A stretch of DNA of 42,092 bases from Verrucomicrobiota bacterium (lineage in GTDB: Bacteria; Chlamydiota; Chlamydiia; Chlamydiales; Rhabdochlamydiaceae): assembly GCA_018239725.1 (NCBI GenBank), contig JAFEGU010000405.1:1-42092 (forward strand), written 5' to 3'. The position numbers were made by a program, and so were the translations under genes. A model generated the notes under the pieces. It saw only the letters and a program-made list of their open reading frames with translations. It was not told the DNA's origin and did not search any database. Positions 16,704 to 27,282 of this stretch are shown piece after piece. The number at the start of each line of letters is the position of its first letter. Positions within the stretch are counted from its first letter, which is position 1.

Positions 16704-17389
16704 GTTGATGTGCACCCTGAATGTTTTATTTGGACGAACGCAACGATTGCATCGACAACTTGATCAATGTTGAGTTGGCTTGTATCGATTTGGTAGGCGT
16801 CGACAGGACAGCGCAGGGGAGCGACTTCACGTGTGGAGTCATATTCATCTCTAAGCATGATCTCTTGTTTCATCTGCTCTCGATCGAGATGTCTGACTTC
16901 ATCAGGGTTTTTCTGCAGCATTTCTTGCAGCCGCCGTTCAGCTCGAATTTCAGGATCGGCATTTAAATAGATTTTAATCTCCGCTTCAGGAAAGACAACT
17001 GTGCCCAGGTCCCTTCCTTCGAAAACAACATTTTGACGCTTGGCAAACTGATGCTGGATATGAAGCAATGAGGAGCGCACCTCTTTTTGGGCTGCGACCT
17101 TAGAAACATTAGCTGTAACAGGACGGGATCGGATGATCTCAGTTACATCCGCCTCTCCAATGAAATACTTCTTAGCACCTTTCAAGTCCTCAATCTTAAA
17201 ATCAAACAAGGGGAGCAAGTTTTGAATTTCTACCGGGTTTGAAGCATCGACATTATTTTGCATAACCAGCCAAGTCAACGCGCGATACATTGCCCCTGTA
17301 TCGAAATAGACAAAACCAATTTTTTCAGCGACTCTGCGCGCAACAGTTGTTTTGCCAGTTCCTGACGGGCCATCAATGGTAATAATCAT
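16700..17389 (-). CDS. cmk: Cytidylate kinase
   Basis: 229 residues, bacterial CMP/dCMP kinase. The P-loop GPSGTGKTTVARR is at residues 7-19. The CMP-binding region has YFDTGAMYRALTW. VFEGRDLGTVVFPEA is the conserved Asp/Arg motif. RRLQEM and the LID-like RDEYDSTREVAPLR follow. It phosphorylates CMP with ATP, feeding CTP to the neighbouring cdsA and to nucleic-acid synthesis. AAGGAT lies nine bases before the ATG. Its TGA overlaps the plsC ATG. Confidence 0.97.
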   Translation of the reverse strand: MIITIDGPSGTGKTTVARRVAEKIGFVYFDTGAMYRALTWLVMQNNVDASNPVEIQNLLPLFDFKIEDLKGAKKYFIGEADVTEIIRSRPVTANVSKVAAQKEVRSSLLHIQHQFAKRQNVVFEGRDLGTVVFPEAEIKIYLNADPEIRAERRLQEMLQKNPDEVRHLDREQMKQEIMLRDEYDSTREVAPLRCPVDAYQIDTSQLNIDQVVDAIVAFVQIKHSGCTST

Positions 17390-17402
17390 ACCTTAGAGAT
17401 CC

Positions 17403-18272
17403 TTAGTGCATGCATAAGAAAAAGTAAACAATCGGCGTGGTCAGCAGCAGAGAGTCGACCATGGCCAAGATCCCTCCAAGCCCGGGCAAGGTATGGCTGT
17501 CTTTAACAACGGCATCGCGCTTTAACAACGATTCAGCTAAGTCGCCAACCTGTCCAAATATCCCTATAAGGATCCCAAGCCAAACCGACTCGGTCAAAGT
17601 TAAATGAAATGTTCCGCCTGAGAAATTGACGCCTAAGAAATGCATTCCTATGCTCATGAGGACTGCACAGATCAAACCAGCAATTGCCCCTTCCATCGTT
17701 TTTTTAGGGCTTAAGGAAGGAGCTAGCTTATGAGCTCCCCATAGCCTTCCGACAAAATAGGCCCCGACGTCTGTGATCTTAGTGACAACGATCAAGTAGG
17801 CCAGCCACCACTTCCCTTCCTGAGTTGCTCCATGATGGGGAAATGGATAAAGGACTCCAAGAAGAAGACTTAATGGTACAGCGACGTAGCAAACTCCAAA
17901 AAATTGGACGGCGATGTTCGCCAAAGCGTTAGAAGTTTGGTTGAAGTGTACGATAAAAAATACGATCGCAGCACAAGCGAGAACAAGAACGGGCAATTGG
18001 GGAAAGTCAACAAACACCAAAGAGGCATAGAACGCTGCGACTTCCATGGCGGCAAAGATGACCATAAGCCGAGCACGCGGCTTGATCTCTTTTTCAAGGG
18101 CAAGCTGGGCATACTCCCAAACACCGATGCCTGCAAGAGCAGCGACGACAAGCATTAAAACCAAACTGACTGCCGAATTAGAAGAAAAAGCAATTAATGC
18201 CGCAACGGCAATCCCTACTACCGAAGAGACGATCAGCCGTCGATTTAAATCTGCCATCCGTTTCAAACTCAT
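17403..18272 (-). CDS. cdsA: Phosphatidate cytidylyltransferase
   Basis: 289 residues with about eight hydrophobic segments. The C-terminal signature LSPKKTMEGAIAGLI followed by GQVGDLAESLLKRDAVVKDSHTLPGLGGILAMVDSLL is the CdsA family pattern with the catalytic Asp residues. It makes CDP-diacylglycerol from phosphatidic acid and CTP. The frame opens with TTG at 18281, but ATG 18272 is the likelier start, 14 bases after the uppS stop. It lies between uppS and cmk, the same order as C. trachomatis CT450-CT453, linking CTP supply to phospholipid synthesis. Confidence 0.96.
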   Translation of the reverse strand: MSLKRMADLNRRLIVSSVVGIAVAALIAFSSNSAVSLVLMLVVAALAGIGVWEYAQLALEKEIKPRARLMVIFAAMEVAAFYASLVFVDFPQLPVLVLACAAIVFFIVHFNQTSNALANIAVQFFGVCYVAVPLSLLLGVLYPFPHHGATQEGKWWLAYLIVVTKITDVGAYFVGRLWGAHKLAPSLSPKKTMEGAIAGLICAVLMSIGMHFLGVNFSGGTFHLTLTESVWLGILIGIFGQVGDLAESLLKRDAVVKDSHTLPGLGGILAMVDSLLLTTPIVYFFLCMH

Positions 18273-18286
18273 GTTCGCCAACCTAT

Positions 18287-19069
18287 TTACGCTTTTCCAA
18301 GACGTCTGTCCCGCTTCTGGTACTCCTTGACCGCAAGCAGCAGATCCTGGGCATCAAAGTCTGGCCATAGTACGTCAGTATGATAAAATTCGCTATAGCA
18401 GAGTTGCCAAAGCAGAAAATTGCTTTGCCGCTTTTCCCCGCTTGTACGAATCAAGATATCTGGATCGGGCCACTGTGCTGTATCCAAATAACGGGAGATT
18501 AGGTCTTCTGAAACTTCCGCTGCCGAAAGCTTCCCGTTTTGATGATCATCCATCATCGCCATGACGGCTCTTCTGATATCATCCCGCCCGCCATAATTTA
18601 ATGCTAAGACAAGATCGATCCGGGCGCCCTGAGCAGTCGCATTCTTTGTTTCCAATAAGGTGTCTTGAACATACCGGGGCAGTTTTGAAATATCGCCGAT
18701 CGACTCCAGTCTAACGCCTTCATTGATCATCACATCCTTCTGATTGATGAGATAATGATTGAACAGCTGCATCAAAGCATCGATCTCTTCAGGGCTTCTT
18801 CCCCAGTTCTCCGTAGAAAATGCATAAACTGTCAGAACTTTGATTCCAAGATCAGATGCTGCTCGAACGATTCCGGGAAGCGTTTCTGCTCCTTTCCAAT
18901 GGCCGACCATTGGCGGCATGCCTCGTTCCTTTGCCCACCGGCGATTTCCATCCATAATGATCGCTATATGATAAGGAATGCGGCTCCGATCGATCTGAAC
19001 AAGATCTTCATCTGAATAGGTGCTCGCCTGGTCGGCTTGCGGCTGGTCTTCAATAATCAATGAATTCAT
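18287..19069 (-). CDS. uppS: Isoprenyl (undecaprenyl) diphosphate synthase
   Basis: 260 residues. The cis-prenyltransferase signature HIAIIMDGNRRWAKERG carries the catalytic Asp (about residue 40). Other family blocks are VLTVYAFSTENW and the C-terminal DILIRTSGEKRQSNFLLWQLCYSEFYHTDVLWPDF. It builds the C55 carrier lipid for peptidoglycan and other envelope polymers. The first about 30 residues (acidic, Gln-rich) extend beyond the core. ATG 19069 is preferred to a TTG at 19090; neither has a good ribosome site. It is 29 bases downstream of purA. Confidence 0.95.
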   Translation of the reverse strand: MNSLIIEDQPQADQASTYSDEDLVQIDRSRIPYHIAIIMDGNRRWAKERGMPPMVGHWKGAETLPGIVRAASDLGIKVLTVYAFSTENWGRSPEEIDALMQLFNHYLINQKDVMINEGVRLESIGDISKLPRYVQDTLLETKNATAQGARIDLVLALNYGGRDDIRRAVMAMMDDHQNGKLSAAEVSEDLISRYLDTAQWPDPDILIRTSGEKRQSNFLLWQLCYSEFYHTDVLWPDFDAQDLLLAVKEYQKRDRRLGKA

Positions 19070-19098
19070 GGTTTTACTTGTTATGGACAAAAGTATAA

Positions 19099-20397
<1,299 letters not shown>

Positions 20398-20712
20398 CTA
20401 AAAACCTTTACTTTAAATCACAGCTAAGCTCGACCTTCCGATCTTAAAAAAGATCCATTTTGCCAAGACAGGCAGATTTTATACTGCTTTCCACTTCAAT
20501 CGGAAAAGCCAAAATCGCTTGTGCGATTGAATCGTCACCAGTATATGCTTTCAGGAAAGAATATCTGAAGGATCAATTCAATGGGTATTGATTTTTACAT
20601 CGAGACTTTCCCTCCTTGATAGGAAGGGCTCAAGATATATTTATCTAGACAGAATCAAAGGGTCTGCGTATTCTAGCCTCTCAACATTACACAAGCGTCC
20701 TAAAGAGGAATC
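20398..20712. promoter_or_regulatory. Divergent intergenic region purA / secDF
   Basis: 315 bases without a gene. For secDF (forward) TTGTGC (20519-20524), 17 bases, then TATATG (20542-20547) is the best promoter match, with a leader of about 160 bases. For purA (reverse) a TATAAA-like -10 lies at 20478-20483 without a good -35. A perfect dyad GATCTT...AAGATC at 20440-20455 sits in the purA leader. A weak pyrimidine/purine hairpin (CCCTCC with GGAAGGG, one bulge) lies near 20610-20630. Confidence 0.45.
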
Positions 20713-23700
20713 ATGGAAAAGCAAAAAAGATGGCAGTATTATTTAATTGTCGCTGTTATTTTTTTGACAATTTACAACATCTTACCGACTGTATTCTATT
20801 ACACCAAGCCCCTCAAATCTCCTATCGAAGAAAAGAAGGCTCAGTCCATTGCAGCCTCTATTGTAAAACGTGTCAACGATTTAGAGCCTGAAGCTGAAGA
20901 TTGGATCAGTTCCTACTGCAACCTCATTAAGGTCAAGCCCCTCGGGATCAAGCTCAATCCTGCACAGCCCCAGTTCATCACGGTCAACTTCAAAAACAAC
21001 GAAGATGCAAACCTCTTCCGGCAAATGGTTCCGCGAGCCGGATCGCTTATCCCCTTCGTTCCAGCCCAACTATCCCTTTATAATCCCAATGACCAAACGA
21101 CAAAATCGGTCACCGTTCAACGCCGCATCCCCGTCCATTTCGACGAAAGCAACCTCGCCCAATACTACCAATATTCAGCCAAATTTGATCTGAATGGTTC
21201 TCCGACGCCTCTTTATAGAGCTCTTGTCAATGATCGATCACTGCAGATCGGGATGTCTCTTGGCGGACCCAGCGAGAACGCCCTTAATGTCCAAGGAATC
21301 GTCAACAATTCCAAGCAAGGCCAAACTGATGATCTGACTGTATTCCTTGCCCAAAACATCCTTTCCTTTACAAAAGTATATGGGGAAACATCGGAAGCCG
21401 CAAAACGCTACTTCGCTTCGTTTTCCCAACTTGAGAACGTAAACCGCTCTCAACTAATCCAAGATTTTTCTAACAAGATCGATCAGCTTGCGCTGCAGAT
21501 CAAAAACGAAAAAAGCGGACTCCTTGAAGAAAGCGACAAGCTAAAAAGCCAAGGCGGCTTTCTTGAAACTGTCAAGCAGCAGCGGCTTGATCTATTGACC
21601 GCTCGTGAAAAGACCCTTCTTTCAGCCAGCTCAATCCTCAAACGAAACTTAAAGGTATTTTCATCTGGCCTTGAACCATGGAACTTTGCCTCAATGGGAG
21701 CTGCCTTGCAAGCATCGGAGCAAACGCCGTCTCAAGTCCAAACAATGTCCCTTAATGGACGCAACCCCTATATTGAATCCATTTCGATTGACTGGACTAA
21801 TGAAAAAATCAACCTTACCCTTTATCCCGACCTAAGCTCCTTTAAGCAAAAAGCAGCTCAAGAGTCAAGTTCCGCTTACCTAAACGACTTAGCGGATCAG
21901 CTCCTTTACAACGAGATCGCTGCCGCATCCCGCCAAACAGGAGAAGAGATCTCGCCGACCATGGGGAAATTCAGCGTCAACCTTAATCAATTGACCAACA
22001 GCAAGAGCTTTATCGCTTGGAAATTGAGTTCGATTGCCCAAGCCCAGGTCGAACAACTCAAAGACGCGCTTACTTCCACCTGGAGTCCAAAACATCCCGA
22101 TCTTTCCCACGAAAACCTTCCAATTTATGACTACGAGACCTACATCTCGCTACCATCTGAGCAACAGAAGCTTGCCCTAGTCATCTATTCCCCTGCTCTG
22201 TACAAAAAAATCCCGCCGCATGGATTTCATATGAACTCCATCTATGTGATCGCAAAAGGTATGGACAAGATTATTAATCGGCTTCAATCAGATGGCGCTT
22301 CTGTGCAAGCACAGCAGTTTGTCGAAGAATTCAACCAACTGCGCAACCTCTTGCAACAGAACGGATTTGTCGGATATTCCGGCGGCTCGTTTGCCTTGAG
22401 TCCCGAATTCTCCCAAGACTTCGTCTTTGAAGCGGAAGACTACTTTCAAACAGTCCTTAAAGCTACCCGCGAGGACTTTGCTGTCAATGGAACAAAGCGC
22501 TATGCCGTCCTCGAATTCACCGATGTCGAGCAGAGGATCTTAACTGAAAATAAAATCGACAACCATATTCATGAAGACCTCTTGAAATGGCGCGACGACT
22601 ACTACGCTGCACAGCTTGGGATCAAAGGGATATCTAAATTTGACGTCCCTAAGCCGACTCAAAATGTGTACTGGGACAACTTCAAATTGAGCTTTGTCAA
22701 GTATTTCAGAGGAGATGACAGGAAAATCCTCCACTGGGGACTCGACCTTTCCGGCGGCAAAACAGTCCAGATCGAACTTCGCGATACAAACAACCGCGTT
22801 GTGACCAATGAAGCAGACATCAAGCAAGGGATCAACGAACTGTATAATCGCGTGAACAAGATGGGCGTCTCAGAAGTGAGCATCCGTCAAGAAGGAAATT
22901 ATATCACATTGGATTTCCCTGGCTCCCAAGGCCTTTCGGCTGCCGAGCTTGTCAAAGCTTCGACAATGTATTTCAACATTGTCAATGAGAAGTTCACACC
23001 GAACAACCCAACCCTTGCAGATGCTACCAATCGCTTCCTTCAAGACATTTGGAACGAAGCTGTGGTCACCAATCGCAAATCCGCAGAAGAGTTGAACTTG
23101 ATCGCCTGGAAACACATTTATGGGGATTCGATGGACCCGGATGTGATCCAGCCACGCACAGAAGCTGCACGCATTCTTTACAACAATGGCCTTAGGCTTC
23201 CAAATCCCCAAGATGCCGTCTACAGCTCCATTTTTTCAGAAAACTACTCCAAAATCGCCATCTTCCGAGGAAACGATTTTACAGATTGGCAGGGGCAAAC
23301 CCACCCTCTGGTCATCGTTTTCCAAAATTATGCTTTGGAAGGGTCAAACCTCGACCAAGTGCACGCATCTTACGATCCTTCTAAAGGAAACTTCCTCTCC
23401 TTTTCCATTAAAAGCTCGTATACTGGAAAAGATGGTCAAAAGGTGCAGCCTCGCGACGATCTATTCGCTTGGACCTCCCAATTTGCCAAAGAAAAAATCA
23501 ATGGCACTCCTTTAGAGGCCTACTCAAACGGCAGGGGATGGCGCATGGCGGTCATCCTAAACGGGACGATCATCAGCGCACCAACCCTAGACTCGGCCCT
23601 TAAAGACAGCGCCATGATCACAGGAAGCTTTACGCAAAGAGAAGTGAACCAGCTGGAAGCTGACCTTAAAGCAGGGTCCTTGAGCTTTACACCTCACATC

Positions 23701-25278
23701 CTTTCCGAGAAGAACGTCAGCCCAGAGCTCGGCTCCAAAGAAAGGACAAGAGGGATCGTGTCAACGCTCCTTTCGTTAGCCTTGGTCATCGCCGTCATGG
23801 TGGGCTACTACAAGTTCGGAGGTCTAGTTGCCTCGGTTGCCGTCTTGTTCAACCTTCTCATCATGTGGGCGACTCTGCAAAACCTCGAAGCAACAATGAC
23901 GCTTGCAGGCATCGCAGGGATCATTCTAACGGTAGGGATGGCAGTCGATGCGAACGTCCTCGTATTCGAAAGGGTTCGAGAAGAGTTTGCCGTCAGCGGC
24001 CGGATAGCTTCTGCTGTCCATGCCGGCTACCGCAAGGCCTTTTCTGCAATTCTGGACTCGAATGTGACGACCATCATCGCTGCAATGGTCCTACTGCATT
24101 TTGACTCTGGACCTATCAAAGGCTTTGCAGTCACACTGATCATTGGAATTATCTCTTCCATGTTCACTGCCCTATTCATGACTCGGTTTTTCTTTGCTGG
24201 ATGGGTGCAGAATCCAAAGAACAAATCTTTGAACATGTTGAATTGGTTCCAATCGAAGGGATACGATTTCCTTAAATATACGAAACCGACTCGTCTCCTT
24301 TCATCGATCATCATCTTGATTGACAGCTTTATGCTCATCCATGAAAGGCACACCATGTTCGGGATGGACTTCAGCGGAGGATATGCACTGAACGTCGAAG
24401 TTCAGCCGCAATCCCAAGGCAATTACCGCCAGTCTATCGAAGAAGCTCTTCTCAAGCAGGGAGCTACTCAGCAGGATATCCAAATCCGCGAGCTGACTCC
24501 ATCCAATAATATTCGGATCTTCTTAGGCAGAAGCCTGCAGCAACCAGGACATCCATTCTATGGAATGCCTTTGGAACTAGAAACAAAAGATGTTGGCTTT
24601 TCCTATGAAACGAATCCTAAGATCGTTTGGACAGTTGAAGCACTGAGCAAATCAGGGATTGAACTGACGCCTCAGTCGCTTGCCAGCCTCGATAAGAACT
24701 GGACAGAAGTGAGCGGACAAATGTCCGACACCATGCGCAATAATGCGATCATTGGACTGACAATCGCCTTACTGTGTATTTTGGTCTATATCACAATCCG
24801 ATTCGAGTTCAAATATGCGATCAGCGCCACACTTTGTCTTGCGCATGATGTCATTTTTACTGTCGGTGTGATGGCACTACTTCATGCTCTGGGGCTACCC
24901 ATCCAGATCGACCTCAACACTGTAGCTGCGTTGATGACAATGGTAGGATATTCTCTCAATGATACGATCATCGTCTTCGACCGAATTCGCGAAGATGTCC
25001 GATTAATGCGCAAATCAAGTTTTTCAGAGATTATCAACCACGCTCTGAATGTAACGCTTAGCCGCACCATGTTAACATCGGGATCCACCTTGCTGGTATT
25101 GATACCGTTGATATTCTTAGGCGGAAGCACCCTATTCGGATTTGCTCTCGTCATGGCAATTGGTGTGATCTTCGGTACGCTCTCTTCATTGTACATCGCA
25201 GCGCCGCTCATGAAATTCTTCCACGACCGTGAAGAAAAGAAGAATGCCAAAATACTGGTTAGCGACCCAAGATCGTAA
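20713..25278 (+). CDS. secDF: Fused protein-export membrane protein SecD-SecF
   Basis: 1521 residues joining SecD and SecF, as in chlamydiae (about 1400 in C. trachomatis CT448); it uses the proton gradient to help Sec-dependent export. TM1 is at about 10-30. A very long extracytoplasmic region follows to about 1020; within it the SecD P1 motif WGLDLSGGKTVQIEL is near 674-688. The first transmembrane bundle (about 1020-1170) carries GMAVDANVLVFERVREE with the proton-relay Asp near 1076. The SecF half starts near 1190, with FGMDFSGGYALNV near 1216-1228 and the second bundle at about 1340-1500 holding NDTIIVFDRIREDV. About 640 residues precede the first SecD motif, far more than in E. coli SecD. 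AGAGGA lies just before the ATG. A hairpin terminator follows. Confidence 0.97.
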   Translation: MEKQKRWQYYLIVAVIFLTIYNILPTVFYYTKPLKSPIEEKKAQSIAASIVKRVNDLEPEAEDWISSYCNLIKVKPLGIKLNPAQPQFITVNFKNNEDANLFRQMVPRAGSLIPFVPAQLSLYNPNDQTTKSVTVQRRIPVHFDESNLAQYYQYSAKFDLNGSPTPLYRALVNDRSLQIGMSLGGPSENALNVQGIVNNSKQGQTDDLTVFLAQNILSFTKVYGETSEAAKRYFASFSQLENVNRSQLIQDFSNKIDQLALQIKNEKSGLLEESDKLKSQGGFLETVKQQRLDLLTAREKTLLSASSILKRNLKVFSSGLEPWNFASMGAALQASEQTPSQVQTMSLNGRNPYIESISIDWTNEKINLTLYPDLSSFKQKAAQESSSAYLNDLADQLLYNEIAAASRQTGEEISPTMGKFSVNLNQLTNSKSFIAWKLSSIAQAQVEQLKDALTSTWSPKHPDLSHENLPIYDYETYISLPSEQQKLALVIYSPALYKKIPPHGFHMNSIYVIAKGMDKIINRLQSDGASVQAQQFVEEFNQLRNLLQQNGFVGYSGGSFALSPEFSQDFVFEAEDYFQTVLKATREDFAVNGTKRYAVLEFTDVEQRILTENKIDNHIHEDLLKWRDDYYAAQLGIKGISKFDVPKPTQNVYWDNFKLSFVKYFRGDDRKILHWGLDLSGGKTVQIELRDTNNRVVTNEADIKQGINELYNRVNKMGVSEVSIRQEGNYITLDFPGSQGLSAAELVKASTMYFNIVNEKFTPNNPTLADATNRFLQDIWNEAVVTNRKSAEELNLIAWKHIYGDSMDPDVIQPRTEAARILYNNGLRLPNPQDAVYSSIFSENYSKIAIFRGNDFTDWQGQTHPLVIVFQNYALEGSNLDQVHASYDPSKGNFLSFSIKSSYTGKDGQKVQPRDDLFAWTSQFAKEKINGTPLEAYSNGRGWRMAVILNGTIISAPTLDSALKDSAMITGSFTQREVNQLEADLKAGSLSFTPHILSEKNVSPELGSKERTRGIVSTLLSLALVIAVMVGYYKFGGLVASVAVLFNLLIMWATLQNLEATMTLAGIAGIILTVGMAVDANVLVFERVREEFAVSGRIASAVHAGYRKAFSAILDSNVTTIIAAMVLLHFDSGPIKGFAVTLIIGIISSMFTALFMTRFFFAGWVQNPKNKSLNMLNWFQSKGYDFLKYTKPTRLLSSIIILIDSFMLIHERHTMFGMDFSGGYALNVEVQPQSQGNYRQSIEEALLKQGATQQDIQIRELTPSNNIRIFLGRSLQQPGHPFYGMPLELETKDVGFSYETNPKIVWTVEALSKSGIELTPQSLASLDKNWTEVSGQMSDTMRNNAIIGLTIALLCILVYITIRFEFKYAISATLCLAHDVIFTVGVMALLHALGLPIQIDLNTVAALMTMVGYSLNDTIIVFDRIREDVRLMRKSSFSEIINHALNVTLSRTMLTSGSTLLVLIPLIFLGGSTLFGFALVMAIGVIFGTLSSLYIAAPLMKFFHDREEKKNAKILVSDPRS

Positions 25279-25296
25279 ACTTATGTATTGAGATCG

Positions 25297-25320
25297 AAAG
25301 GGAGTTGCAAAACTCCCTTT
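25297..25320 (+). terminator. Terminator after secDF
   Basis: A perfect 10-bp stem, AAAGGGAGTT with AACTCCCTTT, around GCAA, 18 bases after the secDF stop. The stem ends in TTT but no long U-run follows. Confidence 0.75.
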
Positions 25321-25418
25321 AGTGAAGACTTTATCGGCTCTAAGTCTAAAAGGTGGGTCTTTACAAAACTATAAAGGACACTTTCGCCGGTCGCCGGCGT
25401 ATTGCATACGCTACGAAA

Positions 25419-25462
25419 TTAGGCATCGAACTGCTTGCTGATAAATTGAAAATAATGCCTAA
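25419..25462 (+). repeat. Inverted repeat in the recJ leader
   Basis: TTAGGCAT (25419-25426) and ATGCCTAA (25455-25462) are exact complements separated by 28 bases, 47 bases before recJ. They could form a leader hairpin or serve as an operator. A chance match of this size is possible. Confidence 0.35.
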
Positions 25463-25508
25463 TAAGCAAAGACTGATGGTAGGGATGAACACAATCGGGA
25501 GAGCCTAA

Positions 25509-27254
25509 GTGATGGTAATGACACACCGCGATCCGATCTGGGTCTATCCTAAAATTGATGAAAGCTGGCTTAAGTCGATCATCAAAGAATTCAACATCCA
25601 TCCAGTCACAGCCCAAGTATTGGCATCCCGCGGTTTTAAGTCTTTAGAAGATATCCACGATTTCCTTTACGCCAAATTGCCTAACCTTCTTGATCCTCAG
25701 CTATTTGAAGATATGGACAAGGCTGTTGATCGCGTCTGCAAGGCCCTGAAGGGCAAAGAAAACATCCTTGTCTACGGAGACAACGATGTGGACGGGATTA
25801 CAGCCGCTGCACTTCTGACTGAATTCCTACGTTTCATCGGCGCCAACGTCTTTTACTACGTTCCCAACAGAAACTCCCTGAAGCAAAGCATTATGCTCGA
25901 TGCTCTCGAGTACGCTGTCACCAACCAATGCAAGCTCATCATCACAGTCGACTGCGGAATTACTGCTGCCAGCGAAATTGAAGAAGCAGTCAGACGCCAT
26001 GTCGATGTGATTGTTACCGACCATCATGAGCCCACCGCAAAACTTCCCCACTGCATTGCAACCTTAAATCCCAAGTTGTTCAATAGCACCTACCCTAACC
26101 GCAATTTGACCGGCGTCGGCGTAGCCTTCAAGCTAGCCCATGCGATCACCAATTTTTTAATTTCATCCGGCGCAATCAGCCCCACGAAAGTCGACTTAAA
26201 GCGGTATCTTGATCTTGTTGCCCTAGGCACAATTGCTGATATGGGAGCTCTAGTCGGAGAAAATCGCATTTTGGTCCGCTACGGTCTGAGGCAGCTGCGC
26301 AAAACAAAGCGCATCGGTCTAGCCAAGCTATTTACCGTTTGCGACTTGAAGTTAGGAGAGATTACTCCTATCGACATCGCATCAAAAGTGGCGCCTCGCC
26401 TGAACAGTCTTGGCAGGATCGCCGACCCGAGAAAAGGGGTCGAACTTCTACTGATCAGAGATCCTGTCGCTGCGGAAGCACTTGCGAAAGAACTCGACCT
26501 CAATAATATCGAGCGACAAAAAATTGAAAGGCGCGATTCAGAGGACATCGAGCAGTACATCTTAAAGCATCCGCAAATATTAAATGAGCACGCCATCGTC
26601 CTTTTTTCCAACAAATGGCATCCAGGCATTATTCCGATCATCACTGCACGCATTGCTAAACAATATAACCGACCGACTGTCGTTATTTCTATTGATCAAG
26701 GACTTGGCAAAGGATCGATCCGCACCATTCCCGAATTTCCCCTTCTGCACCATTTGCGCGATAATGCAGAACTTTTAGAGAATTTCGGAGGGCATGACTT
26801 TGCTGCGGGGTTGACGATTAAAGAAGAGAACATCTCTTCGTTCAAAGACCGTTTTATCCAAGCAGCCAATCAACACCTCAAAGAACATGATGTGATTGCA
26901 AAGCTGCACCTCGATGCGAAGATCAGTTTCAATGACCTAACCTTCGACTTCATGGAATCTTTCAGCTTACTTGAGCCCTTCGGCAATGAAAACCCTGCGC
27001 CGATCCTTTATTGCGATGCCCGGCAAATCTGGCCTCCGAAAATTGTTGGGAAGGCCCACCTTAAGCTCTACTTGGAACAAGATGACCGGATGTTGGAGGG
27101 GATTGCCTTCAATATGGTCCAAAAGCGTCCCCGGCTCTGCAAGAAAAATCTCACCCTCCACATTGCGTTCACTCCGCACATCAATAATTTCCTTAACAAA
27201 TCAAGCATCCAGCTGCAAGTCCGCGATTTTCAAGTCACTGATGGTCATGGATAA
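25509..27254 (+). CDS. recJ: Single-stranded-DNA-specific exonuclease RecJ
   Basis: About 581 residues, a DHH-family 5'-3' single-strand exonuclease used in recombination and mismatch repair. The motifs are in order: YGDNDVDGITAAALL (about 88-102), IITVDCGITAASE, VDVIVTDHHEPT (the DHH motif), TLNPKL, VALGTIADMGAL and the DHHA1-side RLNSLGRIADP. The C-terminal GGHDFAAGLTI and OB-like tail are present. The GTG at 25509, ATG 25512 and ATG 25518 are all possible starts; GGGAG at 25497-25501 fits either of the first two. It lies downstream of secDF, as in C. trachomatis CT448-CT447. The end overlaps or abuts rlmD. Confidence 0.96.
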   Translation: MMVMTHRDPIWVYPKIDESWLKSIIKEFNIHPVTAQVLASRGFKSLEDIHDFLYAKLPNLLDPQLFEDMDKAVDRVCKALKGKENILVYGDNDVDGITAAALLTEFLRFIGANVFYYVPNRNSLKQSIMLDALEYAVTNQCKLIITVDCGITAASEIEEAVRRHVDVIVTDHHEPTAKLPHCIATLNPKLFNSTYPNRNLTGVGVAFKLAHAITNFLISSGAISPTKVDLKRYLDLVALGTIADMGALVGENRILVRYGLRQLRKTKRIGLAKLFTVCDLKLGEITPIDIASKVAPRLNSLGRIADPRKGVELLLIRDPVAAEALAKELDLNNIERQKIERRDSEDIEQYILKHPQILNEHAIVLFSNKWHPGIIPIITARIAKQYNRPTVVISIDQGLGKGSIRTIPEFPLLHHLRDNAELLENFGGHDFAAGLTIKEENISSFKDRFIQAANQHLKEHDVIAKLHLDAKISFNDLTFDFMESFSLLEPFGNENPAPILYCDARQIWPPKIVGKAHLKLYLEQDDRMLEGIAFNMVQKRPRLCKKNLTLHIAFTPHINNFLNKSSIQLQVRDFQVTDGHG

Positions 27255-27282
27255 GAACTTGTCGGAAAGCTCGTGCTCCCCT

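Noticed and set aside
26971-27282. Extension of rlmD upstream to 26971
   Set aside because: The in-frame extension lies within the coding sequence of recJ in another frame. The TRAM domain begins right at ATG 27283, so the extension is not part of the protein, apart from a possible 12-14 residues from ATG 27241/27247.
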